A stretch of DNA of 9,772 bases from Actinomycetes bacterium (GTDB lineage: Bacteria; Actinomycetota; Actinomycetes; Streptosporangiales; Streptosporangiaceae). Positions 1 through 5,860 of this stretch are shown here, one piece after another (the first letter of the stretch is position 1; each line of letters opens with the position of its first letter). Location: assembly GCA_023425615.1 (NCBI GenBank), contig JAFACJ010000080.1:1-9772 (forward strand). Direction: 5' to 3'. A program made the translations under genes and the position numbers. The notes under the pieces are model-generated. The model was given only the letters and a program-made list of their open reading frames with translations. It was not told where the DNA came from and did no database searches.

Positions 1-32
1 GCCCTCAGCCGCGCGGCGAGCGACACCGCCAT
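1..32 (-). CDS. Start of a gene truncated by the window edge, coupled to the ArsR gene
   Basis: On the minus strand an ATG at 32-30 overlaps the TGA stop (34-32) of the ArsR gene in a TGATG arrangement, and the frame stays open to the window edge. Only about ten residues are visible (MAVSLAARLR), too few to identify the product. The overlap implies translational coupling, so this is probably the gene the ArsR protein controls. Paralogous ArsR proteins of this type are, as I recall, often next to membrane transporters such as SulP anion permeases, but nothing visible here tests that. Confidence 0.5.
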   Translation of the reverse strand, partial: MAVSLAARLR

Positions 33-367
33 CAGCGCTGTACCTTCTTCAGATCCTGGAGCAGGGCCTCCTGGCCGGCCGCCAGTTCGGTGAGGATCCT
101 GCGGGCCGCCCGCATCAGGTCCAGCACATCGGGGCCGGCCAGCGAGTACACCACGTTCGAGCCGGTGCGCGTCGCCCGCACGATCCCGTGGCGGCGCAGG
201 ACGGCCAGCTGCTGGGACAGGCTGGAGGCCTCCACGCCGGTGTCGGCGAGCAGCTCCCCGACCGAGGTGGGCCGCTCGCACAGCAGCTCCAGCACCCGGA
301 TCCGCACCGGATGCCCCAGCATCCGGAAGAACTCGGCCTTCATCTGGTACAGCGGCATGGGCTCCAC
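32..367 (-). CDS. ArsR/SmtB-family winged-helix repressor (ArsR-1)
   Basis: A dimeric DNA-binding repressor of about 111 residues, the normal size for the family. The conserved opening (LYQMKAEFFRMLGHPVRIRVLELL, residues 6-29, with GHPVRI at 18-23) leads into a helix-turn-helix at about 34-60, with recognition-helix residues SSLSQQLAVLRRHG, then a beta wing to about 76 and a C-terminal dimerisation helix. There is no CxC-type metal motif and only one cysteine (residue 30), so classical arsenic or heavy-metal sensing is unlikely; the ligand is unknown. The GTG at 367 is preferred because GAGGAAGGGG lies 8 nt upstream; an ATG at 358 or a GTG at 403 are alternatives. It overlaps the start of the next minus-strand gene and faces a palindromic operator at 435-463, which suggests autoregulation. 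Confidence 0.9.
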   Translation of the reverse strand: MEPMPLYQMKAEFFRMLGHPVRIRVLELLCERPTSVGELLADTGVEASSLSQQLAVLRRHGIVRATRTGSNVVYSLAGPDVLDLMRAARRILTELAAGQEALLQDLKKVQR

Positions 368-434
368 CCCGACCGCCCCTTCCTCGCGGCACGAACCGTC
401 CACGTTCTTTGCCCGGACATCACGGGACCGGCGC

Positions 435-463
435 TATCTTCGGATTGAAGATATCTTCAATCC
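435..463. promoter_or_regulatory. Compound palindromic operator between ArsR-1 and the small membrane protein gene
   Basis: Positions 442-463 form a perfect 22-bp palindrome: GGATTGAAGAT followed directly by its reverse complement. It interlocks with a second perfect inverted repeat, TATCTTC (435-441), 5-nt spacer, GAAGATA (447-453). The box TATCTTC therefore occurs three times in alternating orientation within 24 bp. Symmetric AT-rich sites of this kind are typical ArsR/SmtB operators, and the site lies 75 nt or more upstream of both divergent start codons. Control of both genes by ArsR-1 is inferred. On the minus strand TTGAAG (446-441 region and its mirror) could serve as a -35 element, but no convincing -10 is seen. 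Confidence 0.75.
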
Positions 464-537
464 AACGAGTACGCATTCAACCACAGGAATCCGCACGCCC
501 CGCCATCACACCCGCCCTCCGAGGACAGGAGCCGACG

Positions 538-795
538 GTGATGATCCTGCTACTGGTGCTCGCGGTACTGGCGGTGGCGCTCGGCGGCGCCGTATGGCGC
601 GTGTCGCGGCCGGGCCGGCCGCGTCGGCCAGGCCGGTCGGGCCGACTGGAGCCGGCGGGGCGGCTGCGGCACAGGATGCTGGCGGAAGTGGAGCGCGACT
701 GCGCACGCCTGCGCGTGAAAGGCGTCCTCGACACCGCCGGCTACCAGCGGATCATGGGCCACCTGGCGAAGGAATCACAAAGACGGCGCCGGTGA
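538..795 (+). CDS. Small single-pass membrane protein, function unknown
   Basis: An 85-residue protein. Residues 2-20 (MILLLVLAVLAVALGGAVW) form one hydrophobic helix at the extreme N-terminus, followed by a strongly basic Arg/Pro/Gly linker (about 22-45) and a short helical tail with RLRVKGVLDTAGYQRIMGHLAKE. The tail resembles, weakly, the SHOCT-type short C-terminal motif (charged helix, G-V/I-L-T/D turn, second helix), which is a guess. The GTG at 538 is chosen because GAGGACAGGAG ends 6 nt upstream; the adjacent ATG at 541 is an alternative. The basic linker should lie in the cytoplasm. It is divergent from ArsR-1 with a palindromic operator between, so it is probably part of the same regulon. 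Confidence 0.65.
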   Translation: MMILLLVLAVLAVALGGAVWRVSRPGRPRRPGRSGRLEPAGRLRHRMLAEVERDCARLRVKGVLDTAGYQRIMGHLAKESQRRRR

Positions 796-836
796 ACGCT
801 TCGGACGTCGCGGCGGGAGGCCGCCACGGACGGTCC

Positions 837-857
837 GCGCCCGTGGGTACGGGCCGC
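837..857. terminator. GC-rich hairpin after the small membrane protein gene
   Basis: GCCCGT (839-844), loop GGGT, ACGGGC (849-854) gives a 6-bp stem, extended by two more pairs (837-838 with 856-857) across a one-base bulge. It lies about 40 nt after the stop at 795, in the gap between two convergent genes. There is no T-tract, as is usual in actinobacteria. Its role as a terminator is inferred from position. Confidence 0.4.
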
Positions 858-916
858 ACCCGCACCGCCTGCCGGACCTCGGCCACGGCGGTGCGGGAGA
901 CGGCCTTGTAAGTCGG

Positions 917-941
917 CGTGACCGCGGTGGACGAGGTCACG
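917..941 (-). terminator. Hairpin just downstream of the unknown helical protein gene
   Basis: CGTGACC (917-923) pairs with GGTCACG (935-941) around an 11-nt loop, 7 bp in all. It starts 9 nt beyond the minus-strand stop codon at 951-953, the expected place for a terminator of that gene. No T-tract follows. Confidence 0.45.
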
Positions 942-950
942 GCTGCGGAA

Positions 951-1295
951 TCACTCCGGGTGGGCCACCGCGTCCTTCTGCAGTTCTGCGGCCGCCAGAA
1001 GGCTCAGTTTCGGCTCCGCCTGGCGGAGTGCCTTCACCGCCGCGGTCGAGGCGACATCGCCCGTGAACCCGGCGGCGGCAAGCCGGGAGCGGACCCAGCG
1101 GGCGCGCAGCCGACCGTCGGTCTCGGCCGCGGCGGCCTCGGCGAGCGCCACGGCGCGCTCCAGACCAGGGCGCTCCTCCGGCGAAGCACCGGCCAGCGCC
1201 TCACGCAACGCCGCCCCGATCACGTCCGCGTCCCTCAGCAGCAGGACGAAGTTGTGCTTGGCACTCGGCTCTCTCGTAAAAGGCATGGCGATCAT
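951..1295 (-). CDS. Conserved-looking helical protein of unknown function
   Basis: About 114 residues (111 if the ATG at 1286 is used). I do not recognise a family. Apart from the N-terminus (MIAMPFTREPSAKHNFVLLL), the protein reads as amphipathic helices rich in Ala, Arg and Glu, for example DADVIGAALREALAGASP and ERPGLERAVALAEAAAAETD. There is no signal peptide, no membrane helix and no cysteine. It was preferred over the overlapping plus-strand frame because this translation has a balanced, protein-like composition. The start is uncertain: only a weak purine-rich stretch (GGCGGGAAAG) precedes it, at a long spacing. It is a single gene, divergent from the CPBP protease operon and followed by a hairpin at 917-941. 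Confidence 0.6.
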   Translation of the reverse strand: MIAMPFTREPSAKHNFVLLLRDADVIGAALREALAGASPEERPGLERAVALAEAAAAETDGRLRARWVRSRLAAAGFTGDVASTAAVKALRQAEPKLSLLAAAELQKDAVAHPE

Positions 1296-1511
1296 GATGG
1301 GCGTCTGCTTTCCCGCCTGACAAGCGATTCGAGAAACTCGTGTCGGCGCCGGTCCGGGGCCATGCGGCACGGCGAAGGACGTCCGCGCGGTCTTGTCCCC
1401 CGTGCGAGCTACGCGCAAGTGTCCACCGCGCGGTGACGATTTCCAGCCTCATGATCCCTAGCGTTCGGGGTGGTCGCGGCGCCCGGCCGCGGATCCGGCA
1501 AAGGAGACTTC

Positions 1512-2348
1512 ATGAGACTGGTCTGGCAGCTCTTGGCCGTGGCGGCGGTCGCCCTCATCGGCAGCCAGGGCGTCGCGGCGGTGGACGGGAACGCGTGGCT
1601 CACGCTGGCCCTCGGTGTTCTGACGGCGGTGCTGGCGGTGCTCGTCTACGGGTGGGTGGTGCGGCGCACCGAGCGCCGCCCGGTCACGGAGGTCGCGCGG
1701 GAGGGCGCAGGAGCCGCCCTCGGCCGCGGCGTGCTGATCGGCGTCGCGATGTTCGGCGCCGTCATCGCGAACCTCTTCTTCCTCGGCGACTACGAGGTCA
1801 ACGGCCTGGGGTCGGTGACGGGCGCGCTGGGGCTGATCGGCTTCATGGCCGCCGCCGCCGTGACGGAAGAACTGCTCTTCCGCGGCATCCTGTTCCGGAT
1901 CGTGGAAGAACGCGTGGGCACGTGGATCGCCCTGACGCTGACCGGCCTGCTGTTCGGCCTGGTGCACCTGCTCAACCCGGACGCGAGCCTGTGGGGCGCC
2001 ATCGCCATCGCCATCGAGGCCGGCGGCATGCTCGCCGCCGTGTACGCGGCCACGCGCAACCTGTGGGTGCCGATCGGTCTCCACTTCGGCTGGAACTTCG
2101 CCGAGTCCGGCATCTTCAGCACCCAGGTCTCGGGCAACAACACCTCGCAAGGACTGCTGGACTCCTCGATCTCAGGTCCGGAGCTGCTCACCGGCGGCGA
2201 GTTCGGCCCGGAGGCGAGCGCGTACTCGGTGCTGTTCGGCGCCCTGGTGACCGTGGTCTTCCTGTGGCTGGCCCACCGGCGCGGACGTCTGGTGCCCCTC
2301 CGCCGCCGCACTGGACAGGCCGACGCCGTCACTACACTTGCCCGATGA
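1512..2348 (+). CDS. CPBP-family intramembrane metalloprotease (CAAX/Abi type)
   Basis: A 278-residue polytopic membrane protein. All three CPBP (Rce1-like glutamic/metallo-endopeptidase) motifs are present: EELLFRG with Glu119, Glu120 and Arg124; FGLVH with Phe148 and His152; and HFGWN with His191 and Asn195. Hydrophobic helices are visible at about 3-20, 30-50, 71-92, 104-118, 138-153, 160-180 and 236-254. Family members cut substrates inside the membrane, or act in bacteriocin immunity or signalling. The ATG at 1512 follows AAAGGAG by 5 nt, an excellent ribosome site, so in-frame upstream starts are rejected. The stop overlaps the kinase start in ATGA (2345-2348), making it the first gene of a coupled three-gene operon. 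An unusual 35-residue polar stretch (about 199-234) separates the last motif from the final helix. The substrate is unknown. Confidence 0.92.
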   Translation: MRLVWQLLAVAAVALIGSQGVAAVDGNAWLTLALGVLTAVLAVLVYGWVVRRTERRPVTEVAREGAGAALGRGVLIGVAMFGAVIANLFFLGDYEVNGLGSVTGALGLIGFMAAAAVTEELLFRGILFRIVEERVGTWIALTLTGLLFGLVHLLNPDASLWGAIAIAIEAGGMLAAVYAATRNLWVPIGLHFGWNFAESGIFSTQVSGNNTSQGLLDSSISGPELLTGGEFGPEASAYSVLFGALVTVVFLWLAHRRGRLVPLRRRTGQADAVTTLAR

Positions 2349-3499
2349 GAAGCCCCGGGCGCGTCGACGAAGTGTGGCACCGGCTCCATGTCACGGTCCG
2401 GGACCTCCCGCTCGGTCTGCTGCTGCTCGCCGCGTCGTTCACACCGGCGCTGCACGGCAACGGGACGGAGGTCGGCGGCGTGCCGACCCGCCCCTTCGAC
2501 GCGCTGACCGTCGCGGTCATCGCACTCGAATGCCTTCCCCTTGCCGTGCGCCGCCGGTGGCCGGCCGTCTGCGTCGTCCTCGTGTCGCTCGGCTTCGCCG
2601 TCGACCAGCTCCGCGGCTACCACCTGGTCGCGGGCACGGCACTGCCCATCGCCCTGCTGAGCGCGGGGTCTCATCTGGAACGGCACCGGCGCGCCGTCCT
2701 CGTCCTCCTGTCCGCGGCATACGTGCCGCTGGCGATCGCGCTCTCCCGGCTCGGTTCGGGTGAGTCACTGGAGGAGTTCGTGACGTTCTACCTCGCGCTG
2801 GCCCTCGCGTGGGGAGGCGGGGCGTGGCTGCGCTCCACCCGGATCGCGGAGGACGAGCGCCGCCGCCGCGTGGCCGAGGACACCCGCACCGCCGAACGCG
2901 CCCGCATCGCCCGCGAACTCCACGACGTGGTGACCCACCATGTGACGGCGATGGTCGTCCAGGCCGAGGCGGCGCGCTACCTGACCGCCGCGCCCGACCG
3001 GCTCGACCACGCGCTGACCGCCGTCACCGACACCGGCCGGCGGGCCATCACCGACCTGCGGCATCTGCTCGACCTGCTCAACCCCGACCACGGCGACCCG
3101 GCCAGGACCCCGCCCGTCGGCAGGCTGCTCACGCTCGTGGAGCAGACGCGCCAGGCCGGGCAGCCGGTGGAGTTCACCGAGGAGGGCACACCGGCGGAGG
3201 CGACGGGCAGCGCCGACCTCGTGGCCTACCGTGTCGTACAGGAAGCCCTGACGAACGCGCTCAAGTACGCTCACGGCAGCCGTACGTCGGTTCAGGTGCG
3301 CCATGGCCCCAAGGAGATCACGGTGGAAGTGAGCACGGAAGGCTCCGGCTCGCGGACCGCTCCGCACGGCGGGAGCGGACGGGGCCTGGCCGGTCTCCGC
3401 GAACGCGTCGCGGTCCTGGGCGGCGACTTCAGCGCGGACGGGCGAACGGGAGGCGGTTTCGTCGTGCGGGCGCGCATCCCCGCGAGGAGCACACCGTGA
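2345..3499 (+). CDS. DesK/NarL-class sensor histidine kinase
   Basis: A 384-residue membrane kinase. The N-terminal half contains about five to six hydrophobic helices (about 21-36, 53-67, 73-90, 94-108, 117-134, 145-161) with very short loops and no sizeable extracellular domain, so it probably senses the membrane itself or a membrane partner. A charged linker leads to a HisKA_3 dimerisation domain with the phospho-acceptor in RELHDVV (His193). The ATPase domain has an N-box, QEALTNALKYAH (Asn304), and a glycine loop, GGSGRGLAGLRERV (342-355). The G1 box reads STEGSG, where DxGxG is usual. The ATG at 2345 overlaps the protease stop, and the gene ends in a GTGA overlap with its regulator. There is no separate ribosome site, so coupled translation is likely. 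Confidence 0.93.
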   Translation: MRSPGRVDEVWHRLHVTVRDLPLGLLLLAASFTPALHGNGTEVGGVPTRPFDALTVAVIALECLPLAVRRRWPAVCVVLVSLGFAVDQLRGYHLVAGTALPIALLSAGSHLERHRRAVLVLLSAAYVPLAIALSRLGSGESLEEFVTFYLALALAWGGGAWLRSTRIAEDERRRRVAEDTRTAERARIARELHDVVTHHVTAMVVQAEAARYLTAAPDRLDHALTAVTDTGRRAITDLRHLLDLLNPDHGDPARTPPVGRLLTLVEQTRQAGQPVEFTEEGTPAEATGSADLVAYRVVQEALTNALKYAHGSRTSVQVRHGPKEITVEVSTEGSGSRTAPHGGSGRGLAGLRERVAVLGGDFSADGRTGGGFVVRARIPARSTP

Positions 3500-4155
3500 C
3501 CGCGCCGATCCGGGTCCTCGTCTGCGACGACCAGATGCTGATCCGCACCGGGCTGGTGACGATCATCGACGCCCAGCCCGACTTCGAGGTGGTGGGGGAG
3601 TGCGGGGACGGGCAGGCCGCGGTCGACCTCGCCTCCCGGCTCCGCCCGGACATCGTGGTCATGGACGTGCGCATGCCGGTGCTCGACGGCATCGAGGCCA
3701 CCCGCCTGCTGGCGGGCGCCGGTGTGCCGCATCCCGTCAAGGTGCTCGTGGTGACCACGTTCAACCTGGACGAGTACGTCTATGAGGCGCTGCGCGCGGG
3801 AGCGAGCGGCTTCCTGCTCAAGGACGCGCCACCGGCCCAGCTGCTGCACGGGATCCGCACCGTGGCCGCGGGCGCGGCGCTGCTGGACCCCGAGGTGACA
3901 CTCCAGCTCGTGGGCAAGTACGCGGCCCGGATCCGGCCCGCCCAGGCCACACCGCACGACCTCCCCCTGACCCCCCGCGAACTGGAGGTCCTCCGCCTCA
4001 TCGCGGAGGGACTCTCCAACAGCGAGATCGCAGCGGACCTCCTGATCAGTCAGGAGACCGTCAAGACCTTCGTGTCGCGCATCCTCGCCAAACTCGGACT
4101 CCGCGACCGCGTCCAAGCCGTCGTCTTCGCCTACCGCCGAGGACTGGTGTCCTAG
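3496..4155 (+). CDS. NarL/LuxR-type response regulator
   Basis: A 219-residue two-domain regulator, the standard length. The receiver domain (about 5-120) has the acidic pair Asp11-Asp12, phospho-acceptor Asp57 (VVMDVRMP), the switch Thr87 (VVTTF) and Lys109 (LLKD). The LuxR/GerE helix-turn-helix occupies about 156-216 (LTPRELEVLRLIAEGLSNSEIA, with recognition helix SQETVKTFVSRILAKL). The start is GTG at 3496, which overlaps the kinase stop; GAGGAG lies 6 nt upstream. It is the cognate partner of the preceding kinase and probably regulates this operon or envelope genes elsewhere; targets are unknown. Its TAG stop (4153-4155) overlaps the stop of the convergent ArsR-2 gene. Confidence 0.95.
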   Translation: MTAPIRVLVCDDQMLIRTGLVTIIDAQPDFEVVGECGDGQAAVDLASRLRPDIVVMDVRMPVLDGIEATRLLAGAGVPHPVKVLVVTTFNLDEYVYEALRAGASGFLLKDAPPAQLLHGIRTVAAGAALLDPEVTLQLVGKYAARIRPAQATPHDLPLTPRELEVLRLIAEGLSNSEIAADLLISQETVKTFVSRILAKLGLRDRVQAVVFAYRRGLVS

Positions 4156-4553
4156 TCCCACGCGGTGGCGCGCGATCCGGGCGCGGTGTGCGGACCGGGT
4201 GCGGTGGTGCGGAGGTCGGCGAGGAGGCCCGCCTGGCCGGCCAGGACCTCGGTGAGGATCTGGCGGGCCACGGCCAGCAGTTCGGCTACCTGGGCGTCGG
4301 CCAGTTCGTAGTGGACGAACGTGCCCTCCTTGCGGCCGGTGACCAGACCGGCGCGGCGCAGCACCGCCATCTGCTGGGACAGGTGCGCGGCCTCGATCCC
4401 GACCTCCTGGGCCAGCTCACCCGCCGAACGGCCGCGCTCGCTCAGCAACTCCAGGATCCGTATCCGGCCCGGATGCCCCAGCGTCCGGAAGAACTCGGCC
4501 TTCAACCGGTACAGCGGCTCCTGCACGGCAGCCTCGTCGGACCTCCCCGTCAC
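4152..4553 (-). CDS. ArsR/SmtB-family winged-helix repressor (ArsR-2)
   Basis: A 133-residue paralogue of ArsR-1: the two share long stretches such as KAEFFR-LGHP-RIR-LELL, LSQQ-AVLRR and ILTE-LAGQ, roughly half of all positions. The helix-turn-helix lies at about 42-68 (recognition helix AAHLSQQMAVLRRAG), then a wing (GRKEGTFVHYEL) and a C-terminal dimer helix. It contains no cysteine at all, so thiol-based metal sensing is excluded and its ligand is unknown. The GTG at 4553 has GGGAGG 7 nt upstream; a GTG at 4526 is an alternative. The open frame runs further upstream, but that extension is Arg/Gly/Pro-rich junk-like sequence. The gene is monocistronic and converges on the response regulator, with a 4-base overlap. 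A direct role in the two-component operon is not implied by this layout. Confidence 0.88.
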   Translation of the reverse strand: MTGRSDEAAVQEPLYRLKAEFFRTLGHPGRIRILELLSERGRSAGELAQEVGIEAAHLSQQMAVLRRAGLVTGRKEGTFVHYELADAQVAELLAVARQILTEVLAGQAGLLADLRTTAPGPHTAPGSRATAWD

Positions 4554-5054
4554 CGCCCGGCCTCCCGCTCCCCGTCGGGACGATCGGACCGGCCCTCGCC
4601 CGCACCGGCACCGGCCCCGGGAACCGCACGGAACCGGCCGGGACCGACACCACCACCGCCGCCGTCCCCCGACACCCACGTGATCTTCCTCTGCCGTGCC
4701 CCGGCCCGTCCGCGTCCCATGAGGCCGATCCTCTCCGATAACCTTCGGCGACCCGAACCAGCGCCGTCTCCCCGGCGAACGGACCCGCACCGCGGACATC
4801 TCCCGGCGCACGGGCCCCGCCGGATTCCGCCGTGCCGTCGCGCTCGGTCCCGGCTCCTCGCCGAGGGGTACCAATGGCCCGAAACATCCTTTGAACAGTT
4901 AATCGCGAAGTTTAGCAAGCCATGAAGAGCCGTTCGCGAGACCATCCGACGCACCCGAAGCGGCCACTCCGCCTTGGCGATCCAGCCGATCCGGGCGGGC
5001 CGGGCGCAGGGTCGTGCGGCGCGTCATGGCCCCGTCGTATCCGCCCCTCGCGGG
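4554..5054. other. Intergenic region of about 500 bp without a convincing gene
   Basis: Lies upstream of ArsR-2 and downstream of the TetR gene. Positions 4560-4680 are C-rich, with short imperfect repeats (GGAACCG twice at 10-bp spacing near 4619-4637). Open frames exist on both strands but have poor composition and no ribosome sites. The region holds the AT-rich island at 4869-4924. No strong terminator for the TetR gene was found between 4925 and 5054. It may contain the ArsR-2 promoter, a small RNA or a decayed gene. Confidence 0.5.
4869..4924. promoter_or_regulatory. AT-rich island, candidate promoter
   Basis: Positions 4880-4919 are about 60% A+T in an otherwise very GC-rich region. 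On the plus strand TTGAAC (4891-4896), 16 nt, TAGCAA (4913-4918) is a loose -35/-10 pair; on the minus strand TTGCTA and GTTCAA can be paired in the same way. No plus-strand gene follows. If it is used leftwards for ArsR-2, the leader would be over 300 nt long. Evidence is composition and weak motif match only. Confidence 0.25.
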
Positions 5055-5717
5055 TCAGGGGGCTGTGGCGCCCGGCCATCCCCACCGGCTGCTCGGCTGC
5101 CGCTCAAGCCCCTCGCCGGTCTCCGGCTCCCGGACGAAGAGGTCGACCGTCCGGTGCAGGTGGCGGCGGAACCTGTCCACCGTCTCCGGGTCCTCGGGGC
5201 CGATGCTGCGTCCCGCCTCGTCGAGGAAGCCTCCGCGGACGAAGTTGTGCACGGACCAGAAGATCTCCTGGAGGATCAGCCCCGGGTCCAGTTCGGGCCG
5301 GAAGGCGCTCTTCGTCAACTCCAGCGTCCGGACGAACTGGGGACGGGAGCCCTGCCACTCGACCTCGGTGAGGTCCGCGGCGTCCTGGAGCCGGCGCTGC
5401 ATCCACAGCCCCGCGTCCTGCGGGCGCCTGAGGAAGTGGTCGAGAGTGGAGTCGATCAGATAATGGACACCCGCCGCGTCGGGTGTGTAATTCGCGATGA
5501 CCCTCGAGAAGCTCTTCTCTCCCTCCTCCCTGAGATTATCCATGATCTCGAGGTAGAGCCGCTTCTTCCCGCCGAACTCCTCGCCGACGGCCTCGACCGG
5601 CACACCCGCCATGTCCGCGATCAACTGCACGCTCGTCTGGTCGTATCCGAGCTCGGCGAAGAGATGCTCGGCCGCGTGGAAAATGGCCTGGCGGACCGGC
5701 TGCTGTGTTCTGTCCAT
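5055..5717 (-). CDS. TetR-family transcriptional regulator of the catabolic cluster
   Basis: A 220-residue regulator. The TetR_N helix-turn-helix is at about 8-55: VRQAIFHAAEHLFAELGYDQ, then TSVQLIADMAGVPVEAV, with FGGKKRLYLEIM closing the domain. The C-terminal ligand-binding and dimerisation domain (about 60-205) is all-helical and not recognisable beyond the superfamily. The last dozen residues (RQPSSRWGWPGATAP) look disordered. The ATG at 5717 is chosen because GAGGGG lies about 7 nt upstream; the in-frame ATG at 5735 has no ribosome site. It is last in line after four catabolic genes on the same strand, but a hairpin and a 140-nt gap with a candidate operator (5771-5787) suggest its own promoter. 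It probably represses itself and the cluster, responding to a pathway substrate or intermediate. Confidence 0.9.
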   Translation of the reverse strand: MDRTQQPVRQAIFHAAEHLFAELGYDQTSVQLIADMAGVPVEAVGEEFGGKKRLYLEIMDNLREEGEKSFSRVIANYTPDAAGVHYLIDSTLDHFLRRPQDAGLWMQRRLQDAADLTEVEWQGSRPQFVRTLELTKSAFRPELDPGLILQEIFWSVHNFVRGGFLDEAGRSIGPEDPETVDRFRRHLHRTVDLFVREPETGEGLERQPSSRWGWPGATAP

Positions 5718-5770
5718 GGCAAACCCCCTCGCCATGCTAACCATCGGCGCCGAGGACACCCGGTAACGGC

Positions 5771-5787
5771 CACTATCTCCGATAATG
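5771..5787. promoter_or_regulatory. Candidate TetR operator
   Basis: CACTATC-TCC-GATAATG is a 17-bp inverted repeat with 6 of 7 arm positions matched. It lies 54 nt upstream of the TetR start codon, in an AT-richer stretch. Size and position fit autoregulation by a TetR dimer. The pairing is by eye, without a statistical test. Confidence 0.45.
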
Positions 5788-5822
5788 ATTTTGCGTCGTA
5801 CGGGAATGGCATGACCGTCGAA

Positions 5823-5860
5823 TGACCGAGACCCGGATCGGCCCCGGGCCCGCTCGGTCA
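5823..5860 (-). terminator. Hairpin overlapping the stop codon of the aldehyde dehydrogenase gene
   Basis: TGACCGAG (5823-5830) pairs perfectly with CTCGGTCA (5853-5860), 8 bp, and an inner CCCGG/CCGGG pair (5832-5836 with 5844-5848) adds five more across an uneven internal loop. On the minus strand the first bases of the stem are the TGA stop of the dehydrogenase gene. This probably ends or attenuates the catabolic transcript before the TetR gene. No T-tract follows. Confidence 0.6.

Noticed and set aside
752..940. A 62-residue minus-strand frame starting GTG at 940 with G/C-ending codons
   Set aside because: It overlaps the 3' end of the small membrane protein gene, has no well-placed ribosome site, contains both gap hairpins and ends in Pro/Arg-rich sequence. 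A real small gene cannot be fully excluded.
918..1436. Plus-strand 172-codon frame opposite the unknown helical protein
   Set aside because: Arg/Gly-rich composition and no ribosome site; the minus-strand frame reads like a folded protein.
32..4553. Arsenic or heavy-metal resistance role for the ArsR genes
   Set aside because: Neither protein has the CxC or comparable cysteine clusters, and no arsenate reductase, efflux or metallothionein gene is visible.
4554..4874. N-terminal extension of ArsR-2 to an ATG at 4874
   Set aside because: The added 107 residues are Arg/Gly/Pro-rich with no homology to the family, while a strong ribosome site precedes the GTG at 4553 and the protein then has normal length.
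4883..4902. PHO-box-like direct repeat (GTTCA/GTTTC at 11-bp spacing on the minus strand)
   Set aside because: Only the first unit matches the consensus, and no phosphate-related gene lies next to it.
4719..4925. Possible 68-residue plus-strand gene starting ATG at 4719
   Set aside because: No ribosome site and an Arg/Pro-rich body; only its last 20 residues look natural. Kept as part of the AT-rich island finding.
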